In this document: piece after piece, positions 1 to 7,735 of the stretch
Numbering within the stretch: the stretch's first letter is position 1
Layout: the number at the start of each line of letters is the position of its first letter
NCBI GenBank assembly: GCA_002398875.1
Contig: DHCC01000060.1
Span: forward strand, 1-11,368
DNA: 11,368 nucleotides
Origin: Bacteroidales bacterium UBA4912
GTDB taxonomy: Bacteria; Bacteroidota; Bacteroidia; Bacteroidales; Dysgonomonadaceae
Reading direction: 5' to 3'
Notes under the pieces: generated by a model
The model's database searches: none
Told to the model about the DNA's origin: nothing
The model's input: only the letters and a program-made list of their open reading frames with translations
Translations under genes and position numbers: made by a program

Positions 1-75
1 TGATATTTACTCTCTAAGTCAATTAATCAACTAAAGGAATTTTATATCTTTACAACTGTTTAGCTGAACAAGACA

Positions 76-1464
76 ATGAAAAGAGTAATATTTTATTTAC
101 TTATCCTTGGAATCTCTTACCTTTCATGTGGAAAATGGGGAAGAAATAATCAAGTGTATGATTTCCCTCAGATAGTGCAAACTGACACTTTGAGAGTACT
201 TACACTTAACACATCAACATCATACTTTATTTATCGTGATCAGCAGATGGGATTTCATTATGATATGATTTCTGATTTTTGCAGGCAACACGGACTTATA
301 CCTCAAATTATAGTTGCTGAGAATGCAGATGATATCACTAATATGCTGCTGAATGGTGATGGTGATGTGATTGCCTATAATTTACCTGTTACAAATGAGA
401 TGAAGGATTCCTTTTTGTATGCGGGATTCAGGCATATATCTCATCAGGTGTTGATACAGAGGGTCCGACAGGTTGATTCTATGCTTACTGATGTAGTTGA
501 ACTTATCGGTAAAGAGGTTACTGTAATTGACAATTCGAAATATTTTGAAAGAATAGAAAATCTGAATAGTGAACTTGGTGGTGGTATAATAATTGATAGG
601 GCTGATAGTGATTCTTTGGCAGCTGAAGACCTGATTCGCATGGTTTCCTCCGGAGAGCTTGAGTTTACTGTTTCGGATGACGATCTCGCAAAGTTAAATC
701 AAACATATTTCAGAAACCTTGATGTACACTTACCCATAAGCTTTGATCAAAGATCTTCATGGGTGGTCAGAAAAGATAGTCCGATACTTGCTGATTCTTT
801 AAACAGCTGGTTTGAGAGAACAAAATCAGAGCCTGTTTATCTTCGAATAGAAAAACGTTATTTTGAAGAGACGAAAGGTTATTCTGAAATCAGACAATTG
901 TCTGTTAATGATAATTTAAACTTGGGTGTAATTTCACCTTATGATGTCTATTTCAAGCGATATGGTGAACAGACCGGCTTGGATTGGCGTTTACTAGCTT
1001 CTGTTGCATATCAGGAATCAAGCTTTCAGAGTGAAGGTAGTTCATGGGCAGGAGCTGCCGGCCTGATGGGATTAATGCCTTCAACAGCAGCTTCTTTAGG
1101 AGTTGATAATAACAATCTGTATGATCCTGAATCTAACATTCGCGCAGGTTCTGAATATCTGAGGATGCTATATGATGTATTTAGTCCTGTTGAAGATTTG
1201 GGAGAGCAGCTAAAAATGGCTCTGGCAGCATATAACGGAGGTATAGGGCATGTTTTTGATGCAAGAGCACTTGCAGAAAAATATGGTGCTGATCCTGATA
1301 TTTGGGATGGGAATGTTGAAAGATATATTCAGCTTAAACGTCTTGAGCAGTATTATAATGATCCCGTATGCAAGAACGGGTATTTCAGGGGAGATGAAAC
1401 CGTAAACTATGTTATTGATGTAATTGACAGATGGGAGCACTACAAATTAAGGATTAAAGAATGA
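76..1464 (+). CDS. MltF-like membrane-bound lytic murein transglycosylase (lipoprotein)
   Basis: A 462-residue protein predicted to cut peptidoglycan glycan strands (lytic transglycosylase, GH23-like) at the cell envelope. The N-terminus is a short lipoprotein-type signal with Cys18 as the likely lipidated residue; the box around it (Tyr-Leu-Ser-Cys) is a poor match to the classic lipobox. Residues about 38-265 resemble a family 3 solute-binding domain, as in MltF. Residues about 285-425 form the SLT domain: the catalytic glutamate is Glu314 in YQESSF, followed by GLMGLMP (329-335) and AAYNGG (384-389), the usual order of SLT motifs. The domain order and length fit the MltF family (E. coli MltF is about 518 residues). 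The ATG at 76 is chosen because the signal peptide begins there. It is followed 80 bp downstream by the GNAT-like gene, which has its own promoter candidate. The ligand of the binding domain cannot be told from sequence. Confident in the family, less so in the anchoring. Confidence 0.9.
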   Translation: MKRVIFYLLILGISYLSCGKWGRNNQVYDFPQIVQTDTLRVLTLNTSTSYFIYRDQQMGFHYDMISDFCRQHGLIPQIIVAENADDITNMLLNGDGDVIAYNLPVTNEMKDSFLYAGFRHISHQVLIQRVRQVDSMLTDVVELIGKEVTVIDNSKYFERIENLNSELGGGIIIDRADSDSLAAEDLIRMVSSGELEFTVSDDDLAKLNQTYFRNLDVHLPISFDQRSSWVVRKDSPILADSLNSWFERTKSEPVYLRIEKRYFEETKGYSEIRQLSVNDNLNLGVISPYDVYFKRYGEQTGLDWRLLASVAYQESSFQSEGSSWAGAAGLMGLMPSTAASLGVDNNNLYDPESNIRAGSEYLRMLYDVFSPVEDLGEQLKMALAAYNGGIGHVFDARALAEKYGADPDIWDGNVERYIQLKRLEQYYNDPVCKNGYFRGDETVNYVIDVIDRWEHYKLRIKE

Positions 1465-1496
1465 TGCTTTCAATTATAGTTAAATAAAAAAATCAT

Positions 1497-1504
1497 TATC
1501 TTTG
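1497..1504 (+). promoter_or_regulatory. Candidate Bacteroidetes -7 promoter box
   Basis: TATCTTTG matches the Bacteroidetes -7 consensus TAnnTTTG exactly and lies 40 bp upstream of the GNAT-like start codon. No clear TTTG or TTG -33 element sits 19-21 bp further upstream (the region reads TTATAG), so the match is only half complete. An inverted repeat CTTTG-N9-CAAAG (1500-1518) overlaps the box and the expected transcription start. If real, this promoter would drive the GNAT-parE-coaD-protease cluster. Confidence 0.45.
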
Positions 1505-1544
1505 TGTTTGTATCAAAGTGAGTAATCTATTGAAATATTGAAAA

Positions 1545-2678
1545 ATGTCAGTCATAATTAAAAAAGTCAGTTCAAAGGATGATTTAATGAAGTTCATCCA
1601 ATTCGGTATCGATCTATACAAAGAAAATGAATATTTCGTACCACCATTGATTTATGATGAGAGAGCAACTCTTAACAGGAGTAAGAATCCGGCATTTGAC
1701 CACTGTGATGCTTCCTATTTTCTTGCTTATCGGGAAGGAAAAATAGTTGGAAGAATTGGTGTGTTCATCAATTATAAGTCAAACGAAAGATGGAATCAGA
1801 AATATGGAAGATTCGGTTTTGTAGATTTTATAGATGACAATGATGTGGTAGATGCTCTCTTTGGCGCAGCAGAAAGCTGGGCTCGTTCCAGAGGTATGGA
1901 GAAAATTCATGGTCCTTTGGGATTTACTGATCTGGATCACGAAGGTATGCTTATTGAGGGATTTGACAGATTGGGTACAATGGCAACAATATACAACTAT
2001 CCTTACTATCCCAAACATTTGGAAAGAATGGGATACATGAAAGATAAGGATTGGCTGGAATTCCTTATACAGATTCCTTCTGAGGTGCCGGAGCGTTTCT
2101 CAAGAATGGCTGACATAGTTAAGAAAAGGTTCGGGCTTATAGTAAAACATTTCGACCGAAAACAGGATGTTTACCCTTACGCAAAAGAGATGTTTAAACT
2201 CATAAACAGGGCTTATAAAGATCTTTATGGTTATGTAGAGCTGAGTGAAAGGCAGATAGATTATTATATAGATATGTATATTCCTATGATACGCCTTGAG
2301 TTTGTAACATTAGTATTAAGGCAGAATGACAATAAGCTTGTAGGTGTTGGAATTGGATTACCCAGCATGTCGGATGCTCTCAGGAAAGCAAAAGGCAGAT
2401 TCCTGCCTAATGGGTGGTATCATCTTTACAAAGCTTTGAAAGGCAAAGGGCATAATGGCATACTCGACCTACTAATGGTCGCGGTGGATCCTGAATATCA
2501 AGGTAAGGGCGTTAATGCGTTAATGTTTAATGAGTTTATACCTGCTGCAAATAAATTAGGTATGACAATGGCTGAAAGTAATGTTGAACTAGAAGATAAT
2601 AACAGGGTTCATTCATTATGGAACGGCTTGGAAGTTGAGCAGCACAAGAGGAGAAGAGCCTTTATAAAAAATCTTTAG
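1545..2678 (+). CDS. Large GNAT-like acyltransferase family protein (YghO-type)
   Basis: A 377-residue protein with two GNAT-like halves. Residues about 58-77 (strand-turn-strand with EGKIVGRIGVF) look like the central strands of a first GNAT fold. The stretch GPLGFTDLDHEG (123-134) is a signature I associate with the roughly 380-residue YghO-like proteins of Bacteroidetes. The C-terminal half carries a good acetyl-CoA binding motif A at about 308-331: strand DLLMVAV, then the pyrophosphate loop QGKG (319-322) and a helix. The C-terminus (N-N-R-V-H-S-L-W around 352-359) resembles the final GNAT helix. The acceptor substrate is unknown and I do not assign one. It ends only 15 bp before parE, in the same reading frame and separated by a single TAG, so the two are almost certainly co-transcribed. 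The start has no clear Shine-Dalgarno sequence, which is normal in this phylum. Family placement is fairly sure; activity is inferred. Confidence 0.8.
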   Translation: MSVIIKKVSSKDDLMKFIQFGIDLYKENEYFVPPLIYDERATLNRSKNPAFDHCDASYFLAYREGKIVGRIGVFINYKSNERWNQKYGRFGFVDFIDDNDVVDALFGAAESWARSRGMEKIHGPLGFTDLDHEGMLIEGFDRLGTMATIYNYPYYPKHLERMGYMKDKDWLEFLIQIPSEVPERFSRMADIVKKRFGLIVKHFDRKQDVYPYAKEMFKLINRAYKDLYGYVELSERQIDYYIDMYIPMIRLEFVTLVLRQNDNKLVGVGIGLPSMSDALRKAKGRFLPNGWYHLYKALKGKGHNGILDLLMVAVDPEYQGKGVNALMFNEFIPAANKLGMTMAESNVELEDNNRVHSLWNGLEVEQHKRRRAFIKNL

Positions 2679-2683
2679 AGGAG
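2677..2683 (+). promoter_or_regulatory. Ribosome binding site supporting the parE GTG start
   Basis: AGAGGAG overlaps the stop codon of the GNAT-like gene and sits 10 bp before the GTG at 2694. It is one of the few strong Shine-Dalgarno sequences in the window. The overlap suggests that parE translation may be coupled to termination of the upstream gene. Confidence 0.6.
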
Positions 2684-2693
2684 AATAAAAAAA

Positions 2694-4562
2694 GTGGATG
2701 AAATAAATAAAGAGTTAAAGATATTACAAGATAATTATCAGGAAGAAAATATTGTCACACTAGAGTGGAAAGAGCATATACGCCGTCGCCCCGGGATGTA
2801 TATCGGAAAGCTGGGTGATGGGGCGTCAAGCGACGATGGTATTTATGTTCTTTTAAAAGAGGTTCTCGATAATTCAATCGATGAATTTATGACGGGCTTC
2901 GGGAAAACAATAGAAGTTATTGTTGAGAACGAAAGTGTGATTGTGCAAGACCATGGACGCGGCGTACCACTCGGCAAAGTAAAGGATGTTTGCTCTAAGA
3001 TGAATACGGGTGCCAAGTATGACTCAAAATCCTTTAAAAGATCGGTTGGACTTAACGGTGTCGGGATTAAGGCTGTAAATGCCCTTTCTTCTAGCTTTTC
3101 TATGGTGAGCTCAAGAGATGGAATGTCAAAAACGGTGTCTTTCGCTCAAGGTAATCTTTTAAGTGATGGTGATTTAGAAGTCTCAAAAAACTCAAGTGGC
3201 ACCAGAGTTGAATTTACACCCGACAAAGAAATATTCGGTGAATATCATTATCGTGAAGAGCATATTGAGCCACTCCTGAAAAATTATGTTTTCCTGAATA
3301 TTGGATTAACAATCAACTTCAATGGTAAAAATTACAGTTCTAAAAACGGTCTTGAAGACCTTTTGAACGAAAATCTGACTTCTGAAGAGTTATATCCAAT
3401 AATTCATCTTTTCGGACAAGATATTGAAGTTGCCATTACGCATACTAATCAGTACGGCGAAGAGTATTATTCATTTGTAAACGGTCAACACACTACACAG
3501 GGAGGTACACATCTTACAGCTTTTCGTGAAGCTACTGCAAGAGTCATAAAAGAGTTTTACGACAAGAATTTTGAATATTCTGATATTAGGAATGGTATTG
3601 TAGCGGCTATCAGTATTAAGGTAGAGGAACCGGTTTTTGAGTCACAGACAAAAACTAAGCTAGGCTCTAAGGATATGGAGCCGAATGGTGTCACTATAAA
3701 TAAGTATATTAATGACTTTCTTAAGAAAGAACTTGATAACTATCTTCACAAACATCCGGATGCTACAGAAATTCTACAAAAGAAAATACAGGATTCAGAA
3801 AAAGAGCGAAAAGCTATTGCAGGTGTAACTAAAATTGCCCGTGACAGAGCAAAAAAGGCTAACCTGCATAATAAAAAGCTACGCGATTGCAGAATTCATT
3901 ATAATGATCCAAAGGGTGACCAGCGTGAAGAGACATCTATTTTTATTACAGAGGGTGATTCTGCCAGCGGATCTATAACGAAGAGCAGGGATCCTAATCT
4001 TCAGGCAGTTTTTAGTCTTCGGGGTAAGCCACTTAACAGTTTCGGATTGACTAAGAGAATTGTTTATGAAAATGAGGAGTTTAACCTTCTTCAGGCTGCT
4101 CTAAATATTGAAGAAAATATGGATGGTCTACGTTATAATAAGGTGATTATTGCAACTGACGCAGATACTGATGGTATGCATATCAGACTCTTATTACTTA
4201 CATTCTTCCTCCAGTTTTTTCCTGATCTTATTAAAAAGGGGCATGTTTATATATTTCAAACACCACTGTTCAGAGTAAGGAATAAGAAGAAGACCATTTA
4301 TTGTTACTCAGAAGAAGAACGTTTAAATGCAATAAATGAACTTGGTCCCAATCCTGAGATAACTCGATTTAAAGGTTTGGGAGAGATATCACCTGATGAA
4401 TTCAGAAATTTTATTGGTGAAGATATTCGTCTTGATAAGGTAACTATGAAGAAAGAGGACCTGTTTAAAGAGTTGTTAGAATTCTATATGGGAAAAAACA
4501 CACCTGAACGACAGGCATTTATCATTGACAATCTGGTAGTTGAAGAGGATGTTGTTGCATAA
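2694..4562 (+). CDS. parE: DNA topoisomerase IV subunit B (ParE), GTG start
   Basis: A 622-residue ATPase subunit of topoisomerase IV, which unlinks replicated chromosomes together with ParC. GHKL ATPase motifs are complete: Glu56 and Asn60 (EVLDN), DHGRG (86-90), and GLNGVGIKAVNALS starting at 119. The transducer lysine loop is QTK (318-320). The TOPRIM domain has EGDSASGS (420-427) with the catalytic Glu, SLRGKPLN (441-448), and the metal-binding DADTDG (489-494); RFKGLGE (558-564) follows near the end. The N-terminal wording (KEHIRRRPGMYIGKLGDG) and short length fit Bacteroidetes ParE better than GyrB, though the two are paralogues and only a tree would settle it. The GTG at 2694 is the only standard start between the in-frame stop of the GNAT gene (TAG at 2676-2678) and Met35, which lies inside conserved sequence. 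AGAGGAG (2677-2683) is a good ribosome binding site 10 bp before it. The ATG at 2698 is out of frame. parC is not in the window. Confidence 0.92.
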   Translation: MDEINKELKILQDNYQEENIVTLEWKEHIRRRPGMYIGKLGDGASSDDGIYVLLKEVLDNSIDEFMTGFGKTIEVIVENESVIVQDHGRGVPLGKVKDVCSKMNTGAKYDSKSFKRSVGLNGVGIKAVNALSSSFSMVSSRDGMSKTVSFAQGNLLSDGDLEVSKNSSGTRVEFTPDKEIFGEYHYREEHIEPLLKNYVFLNIGLTINFNGKNYSSKNGLEDLLNENLTSEELYPIIHLFGQDIEVAITHTNQYGEEYYSFVNGQHTTQGGTHLTAFREATARVIKEFYDKNFEYSDIRNGIVAAISIKVEEPVFESQTKTKLGSKDMEPNGVTINKYINDFLKKELDNYLHKHPDATEILQKKIQDSEKERKAIAGVTKIARDRAKKANLHNKKLRDCRIHYNDPKGDQREETSIFITEGDSASGSITKSRDPNLQAVFSLRGKPLNSFGLTKRIVYENEEFNLLQAALNIEENMDGLRYNKVIIATDADTDGMHIRLLLLTFFLQFFPDLIKKGHVYIFQTPLFRVRNKKKTIYCYSEEERLNAINELGPNPEITRFKGLGEISPDEFRNFIGEDIRLDKVTMKKEDLFKELLEFYMGKNTPERQAFIIDNLVVEEDVVA

Positions 4563-4611
4563 GATATAGTGCTGGTTAATGTTTTGATTCCTTAATGAAT
4601 TAGGTCACCGT

Positions 4612-5112
4612 ATGATAAGTGTGAAAGGAGATGTTCAAACATCGGATAATTTGAGAGTTGCTGTATTTCCCGGTACATTTGACCCATTTACAATTGGGCA
4701 TGAGTCGTTGGTCCGCAGAGGTTTATTGCTGATGGACAGGCTTGTTATAGCAATCGGTGTTAATGAATCTAAGAAGTCCTATTTTTCTATAGAGCAGCGA
4801 ATTGAGATGATTCGCGAGCTTTACAAAGACGAACCACGTGTAAGCGTACAGAGCTACAATACCCTAACTATTGAGTTCGCCCAAAAAGTAGGAGCACGCT
4901 ACATATTGCGAGGAATAAGATCAGTAATCGATTTTGAATATGAAAAAACTATTGCAGATATGAACCGAACTATTTCAGGAATAGAAACGTTTGTATTATT
5001 CACTGAACCGGCCTTAACTCATGTAAGTTCTTCAAATGTCAGAGAGCTGCTGAGATACGGAAGCGATATCAGTAGTTTTATCCCAAAAGGTATGAAATTA
5101 AAAATTAAATGA
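4612..5112 (+). CDS. coaD: Phosphopantetheine adenylyltransferase (CoaD)
   Basis: A 166-residue cytoplasmic enzyme that transfers AMP from ATP to 4'-phosphopantetheine, giving dephospho-CoA, the fourth step of CoA synthesis. The nucleotidyltransferase motif PGTFDPFTIGH (20-30) with the TxGH signature is present, as are RGIRSVIDFEYE (100-111), which contacts the substrate, and the second ATP motif VSSSNVREL (138-146). The usual length is about 150-160 residues. Here about 14 residues (MISVKGDVQTSDNL) precede the first core strand, slightly longer than typical. An internal TTG at 4651 would give a family-length protein, but the AAAGGAG before it (4624-4630) is too far away, so the ATG at 4612 is kept. 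The gene lies 49 bp after parE and 53 bp before the S41 protease, a gene order known from Bacteroides relatives. Confidence 0.95.
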   Translation: MISVKGDVQTSDNLRVAVFPGTFDPFTIGHESLVRRGLLLMDRLVIAIGVNESKKSYFSIEQRIEMIRELYKDEPRVSVQSYNTLTIEFAQKVGARYILRGIRSVIDFEYEKTIADMNRTISGIETFVLFTEPALTHVSSSNVRELLRYGSDISSFIPKGMKLKIK

Positions 5113-5165
5113 CGAGCTATTCCTTGTAATTGCATAGTGATTATTTACACAACAAAGAAAAAGAG

Positions 5166-6764
5166 ATGCTAAACAAAATAATTGGAATTGCGCTTAGTGC
5201 GTTCTTTCTATCAGTTAGTGCATTTGCACAATTCAAACCAAGTCCCGAAGGATTAAAACTAGAGCGTACGCTTCAACTTATCAACAATCTGTATGTCGAT
5301 GATGTAGACACTAAAGAACTTACAGATGCTGCTGTGAGAGCAATGTTGAGTGAGCTTGATCCTCATTCAAGTTACCTTAATGAAGAAGATGTAAAAGCCA
5401 TGAACGAGCCCTTGCAGGGCAATTTTGATGGTATTGGTATTTCATTTAATATGCTTACTGACACACTTTATGTGATGGAGGTGATCTCAGGAGGACCATC
5501 GCAGAAAGTAGGAATCTTGCCGGGCGATAAGATTATATTCGTTGATGACATTCTGATTGCAGGTGTAGAGATGAATAATCAGGATGTTATTAAGATGCTG
5601 CGCGGACCAAAAGGTACTAACGTGAATGTAAAGGTGCTTAGACGCGGAGTTGATGACTTAATTGAATTTAGAATTGTCAGGGATAAAATTCCAATTACCA
5701 GCATAGATGCTGCATACATGGTCTCAGGTAACATAGGATATATTAGGTTGAGCAGATTTGGCGTTACTTCAGCTGATGAGTTTAAAGAGGCGGAAAAAAA
5801 GCTTAGGTCTCAAGGTATGAAACACCTGCTACTTGATCTTACAGATAATGGAGGAGGTATATTACAAACAGCTAATGAGATTGTAGATGAATTCCTCGGC
5901 GACGGGAAAGTGATTGTTTATACTGAAGGTAAAAATCAACCCAGATACACTATGAACGCCACAGGTGTTGATGAGCTTAGTGGAGGGAATCTGGTAATTT
6001 TAGTAAATGGTGCTTCTGCTTCTGCAAGTGAAATTCTTGCAGGTGCCATACAAGATTGGGATAGGGGAGTAATTGTAGGAAGAAGGACTTTTGGTAAAGG
6101 TCTTGTTCAGCGTCAACTGCCTTTACCCGACGGTACAATGATACGCCTTACTGTTGCGAGATATTATACACCTTCCGGCAGAAGTATTCAGAAACCGTAT
6201 GAAGAGGGCAATATTGAAGCGTATAATCAGGATTTTATAAACAGATATAATCAAGGAGAGTTATTTGATGTAGATAGTATTCATTTTCCTGATTCATTAA
6301 AATATAAAACCTTAATAAACGAACGCACTGTATATGGTGGAGGCGGGATAATGCCTGACTATTTTGTGCCCATTGACACTACTTCCGGTACAATGTTGCA
6401 TGCAAATTTAAATGCAAGAGGCGTAATCAACAGAGTTGCAATTAGTGAAGTTGATAATAACCGAAAAGAACTTTTAATGAATTATCCTGATGTGAATTCT
6501 TTCAATGAAGGGTATGAAATTACTGAAGATTTACTCAACAAATTAAAAACTATTGCCGATGAGGTTGACGTTGAATGGAACGAAGAAGAGTTCCTGCAAT
6601 CACAAAACCTGATGTTTGTTCAGTTAAAAGCCCTGATAGCACGTGACCTATATGATTCATCAGCTTTCTACAGGATTATTAATGATGAAAATGATATTTA
6701 CCTTGAAGGTCTTAAGATAATTTCCGACGATAATCGTTACAAGGAATTGTTGCAAGGAACATAA
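5166..6764 (+). CDS. S41 family C-terminal processing peptidase (CtpA-type), periplasmic
   Basis: A 532-residue serine protease of the tail-specific (CtpA/Prc) family. The frame is open back to a TTG at 5130, but the ATG at 5166 is chosen because it begins a clean signal peptide (positive start MLNK, hydrophobic stretch, then SAFAQ around 18-22, a likely signal peptidase I site). The added 12 residues from the TTG would be hydrophilic and out of place. A PDZ domain spans about 85-165, with FDGIGISF (88-95) and the ISGGPSQKVGILPGD loop. The protease core follows: DLTDNGGG (224-231), NGASASASEI (281-290) and TFGKG (308-312). By spacing to E. coli Prc, the nucleophile is Ser286 with Lys311 as general base and Asp297 nearby. 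The region from about 345 to 532 is an extra C-terminal part without a motif I recognise. Substrates are unknown. It is probably in one operon with coaD and parE. Confidence 0.92.
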   Translation: MLNKIIGIALSAFFLSVSAFAQFKPSPEGLKLERTLQLINNLYVDDVDTKELTDAAVRAMLSELDPHSSYLNEEDVKAMNEPLQGNFDGIGISFNMLTDTLYVMEVISGGPSQKVGILPGDKIIFVDDILIAGVEMNNQDVIKMLRGPKGTNVNVKVLRRGVDDLIEFRIVRDKIPITSIDAAYMVSGNIGYIRLSRFGVTSADEFKEAEKKLRSQGMKHLLLDLTDNGGGILQTANEIVDEFLGDGKVIVYTEGKNQPRYTMNATGVDELSGGNLVILVNGASASASEILAGAIQDWDRGVIVGRRTFGKGLVQRQLPLPDGTMIRLTVARYYTPSGRSIQKPYEEGNIEAYNQDFINRYNQGELFDVDSIHFPDSLKYKTLINERTVYGGGGIMPDYFVPIDTTSGTMLHANLNARGVINRVAISEVDNNRKELLMNYPDVNSFNEGYEITEDLLNKLKTIADEVDVEWNEEEFLQSQNLMFVQLKALIARDLYDSSAFYRIINDENDIYLEGLKIISDDNRYKELLQGT

Positions 6765-6804
6765 GTTAGATAAGTAAACTAAATGCTTACTAACTTCTGA
6801 TTTT
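6763..6804 (+). terminator. Imperfect AT-rich hairpin, possible terminator of the protease gene
   Basis: Starting inside the stop codon of the protease gene, AAGTTAG (6763-6769) pairs with CTAACTT (6790-6796). TAAG (6771-6774) pairs with CTTA (6786-6789), leaving one bulged A and an 11-base loop. CTGATTTT follows. The stem is AT-rich and the T-run short, so termination would be weak. It may close the parE-coaD-protease cluster ahead of the PPK2 gene. Confidence 0.35.
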
Positions 6805-6839
6805 ACCAATGAAATATATTTAACCAAAAACATAAGGAT

Positions 6840-7712
6840 ATGAATTTTGATTACAGTAAGCTTCGGGTAAGAGAGGGCTCAAAAATCCGTCTTAAAGACT
6901 TCCCGACACTTGAGGATGGAGGTTTTACCAAGAAAACTGCAAAAGAAGAGATTAAGAAAAACATCAAGGAGCTTAAAAAGTTTCAGGAGATGTTCTATGC
7001 AGATGACCGATATTCGCTTTTAATTATTTTGCAAGCACGAGATGCTGCCGGTAAAGATGGTGTGATCCGACATGTTATGTCGGGAATCAATCCTCAGGGT
7101 TGTATGGTTCATAGTTTTAAAACTCCAACTAAGAATGAATTGGAGCATGATTATTTCTGGCGTCATTATAGAGCATTGCCTCAACGGGGCATGATAGAGA
7201 TCTTTAATAGGTCTCATTACGAAAATGTACTTGCAACGAAAGTTAACCCTCAATGGATCTTGAATGAGCGAATTCCCGGATACGGGTCAGTCGATGAAAT
7301 CAATCAGAAGTTTTGGGACGATAGATATGAAAGTATAAATGCAATTGAGAAGCATCTGCATCAAAATGGTATGAGAATACTGAAGTTTTTTCTGAATGTA
7401 TCTAAAGAGGAGCAAAAAGAGAGATTTATTGCCCGTATTGATGAACCTGATAAGAACTGGAAGTTTAGTTCTTCTGATTTGAGTGCCCGGTCGCAATGGG
7501 AAGACTATACAAACGCTTTTGAGGAGATGCTTCAAAAAACATCAAAAAATTATGCCCCATGGTATGTTATACCGGCAGATAAAAAGTTTTTTGCCCGTGT
7601 CGCTGTAGGTGATATTATACTTGAGCTGTTCAAATCGCTTGATCTTCATTACCCGCCTGCAGAATCACCCGAGTTATTGCAGAAGGCTCGTGAAAGGCTT
7701 TTAAACGAATAG
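6840..7712 (+). CDS. Polyphosphate:nucleotide phosphotransferase (PPK2 family)
   Basis: A 290-residue PPK2-family kinase that uses polyphosphate to phosphorylate nucleotides. The Walker A loop is ARDAAGKDG (67-75) with Lys73 and Asp74. The Walker B region is IFNRSHYEN (121-129), and the lid with basic residues is RIDEPDKNWKFSSSDLSARSQW in part (199-220). Length and the N-terminal sequence (a ~20-residue basic start, then GGFTKKTAKEEI) fit the single-domain PPK2 group that includes the class III enzymes of Cytophaga and Meiothermus, which act on AMP and ADP. The class is inferred from resemblance and not proved. The start at 6840 is the only one possible in frame after the TGA at 6810-6812 and matches the family; AAGGA before it (6834-6838) lies only 1 base from the ATG, too close to act as a normal ribosome binding site. 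The gene stands alone, 75 bp after the protease gene, and converges with the sigma-factor cassette. Confidence 0.92.
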   Translation: MNFDYSKLRVREGSKIRLKDFPTLEDGGFTKKTAKEEIKKNIKELKKFQEMFYADDRYSLLIILQARDAAGKDGVIRHVMSGINPQGCMVHSFKTPTKNELEHDYFWRHYRALPQRGMIEIFNRSHYENVLATKVNPQWILNERIPGYGSVDEINQKFWDDRYESINAIEKHLHQNGMRILKFFLNVSKEEQKERFIARIDEPDKNWKFSSSDLSARSQWEDYTNAFEEMLQKTSKNYAPWYVIPADKKFFARVAVGDIILELFKSLDLHYPPAESPELLQKARERLLNE

Positions 7713-7735
7713 CTTTAACGGTAAAAGAAATAATC

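Noticed and set aside
45..52. TATCTTTA as a -7 box for the MltF-like gene
   Set aside because: Last base departs from TAnnTTTG and there is no TTG at the right distance; too weak to annotate as a promoter.
6815..6822. TATATTTA as a -7 box for the PPK2 gene
   Set aside because: Same last-base departure and no -33 partner; common by chance in AT-rich gaps.
7020..7535. Two minus-strand frames of 77 and 82 codons inside the PPK2 gene
   Set aside because: Both sit opposite conserved PPK2 catalytic sequence and resemble no known family.
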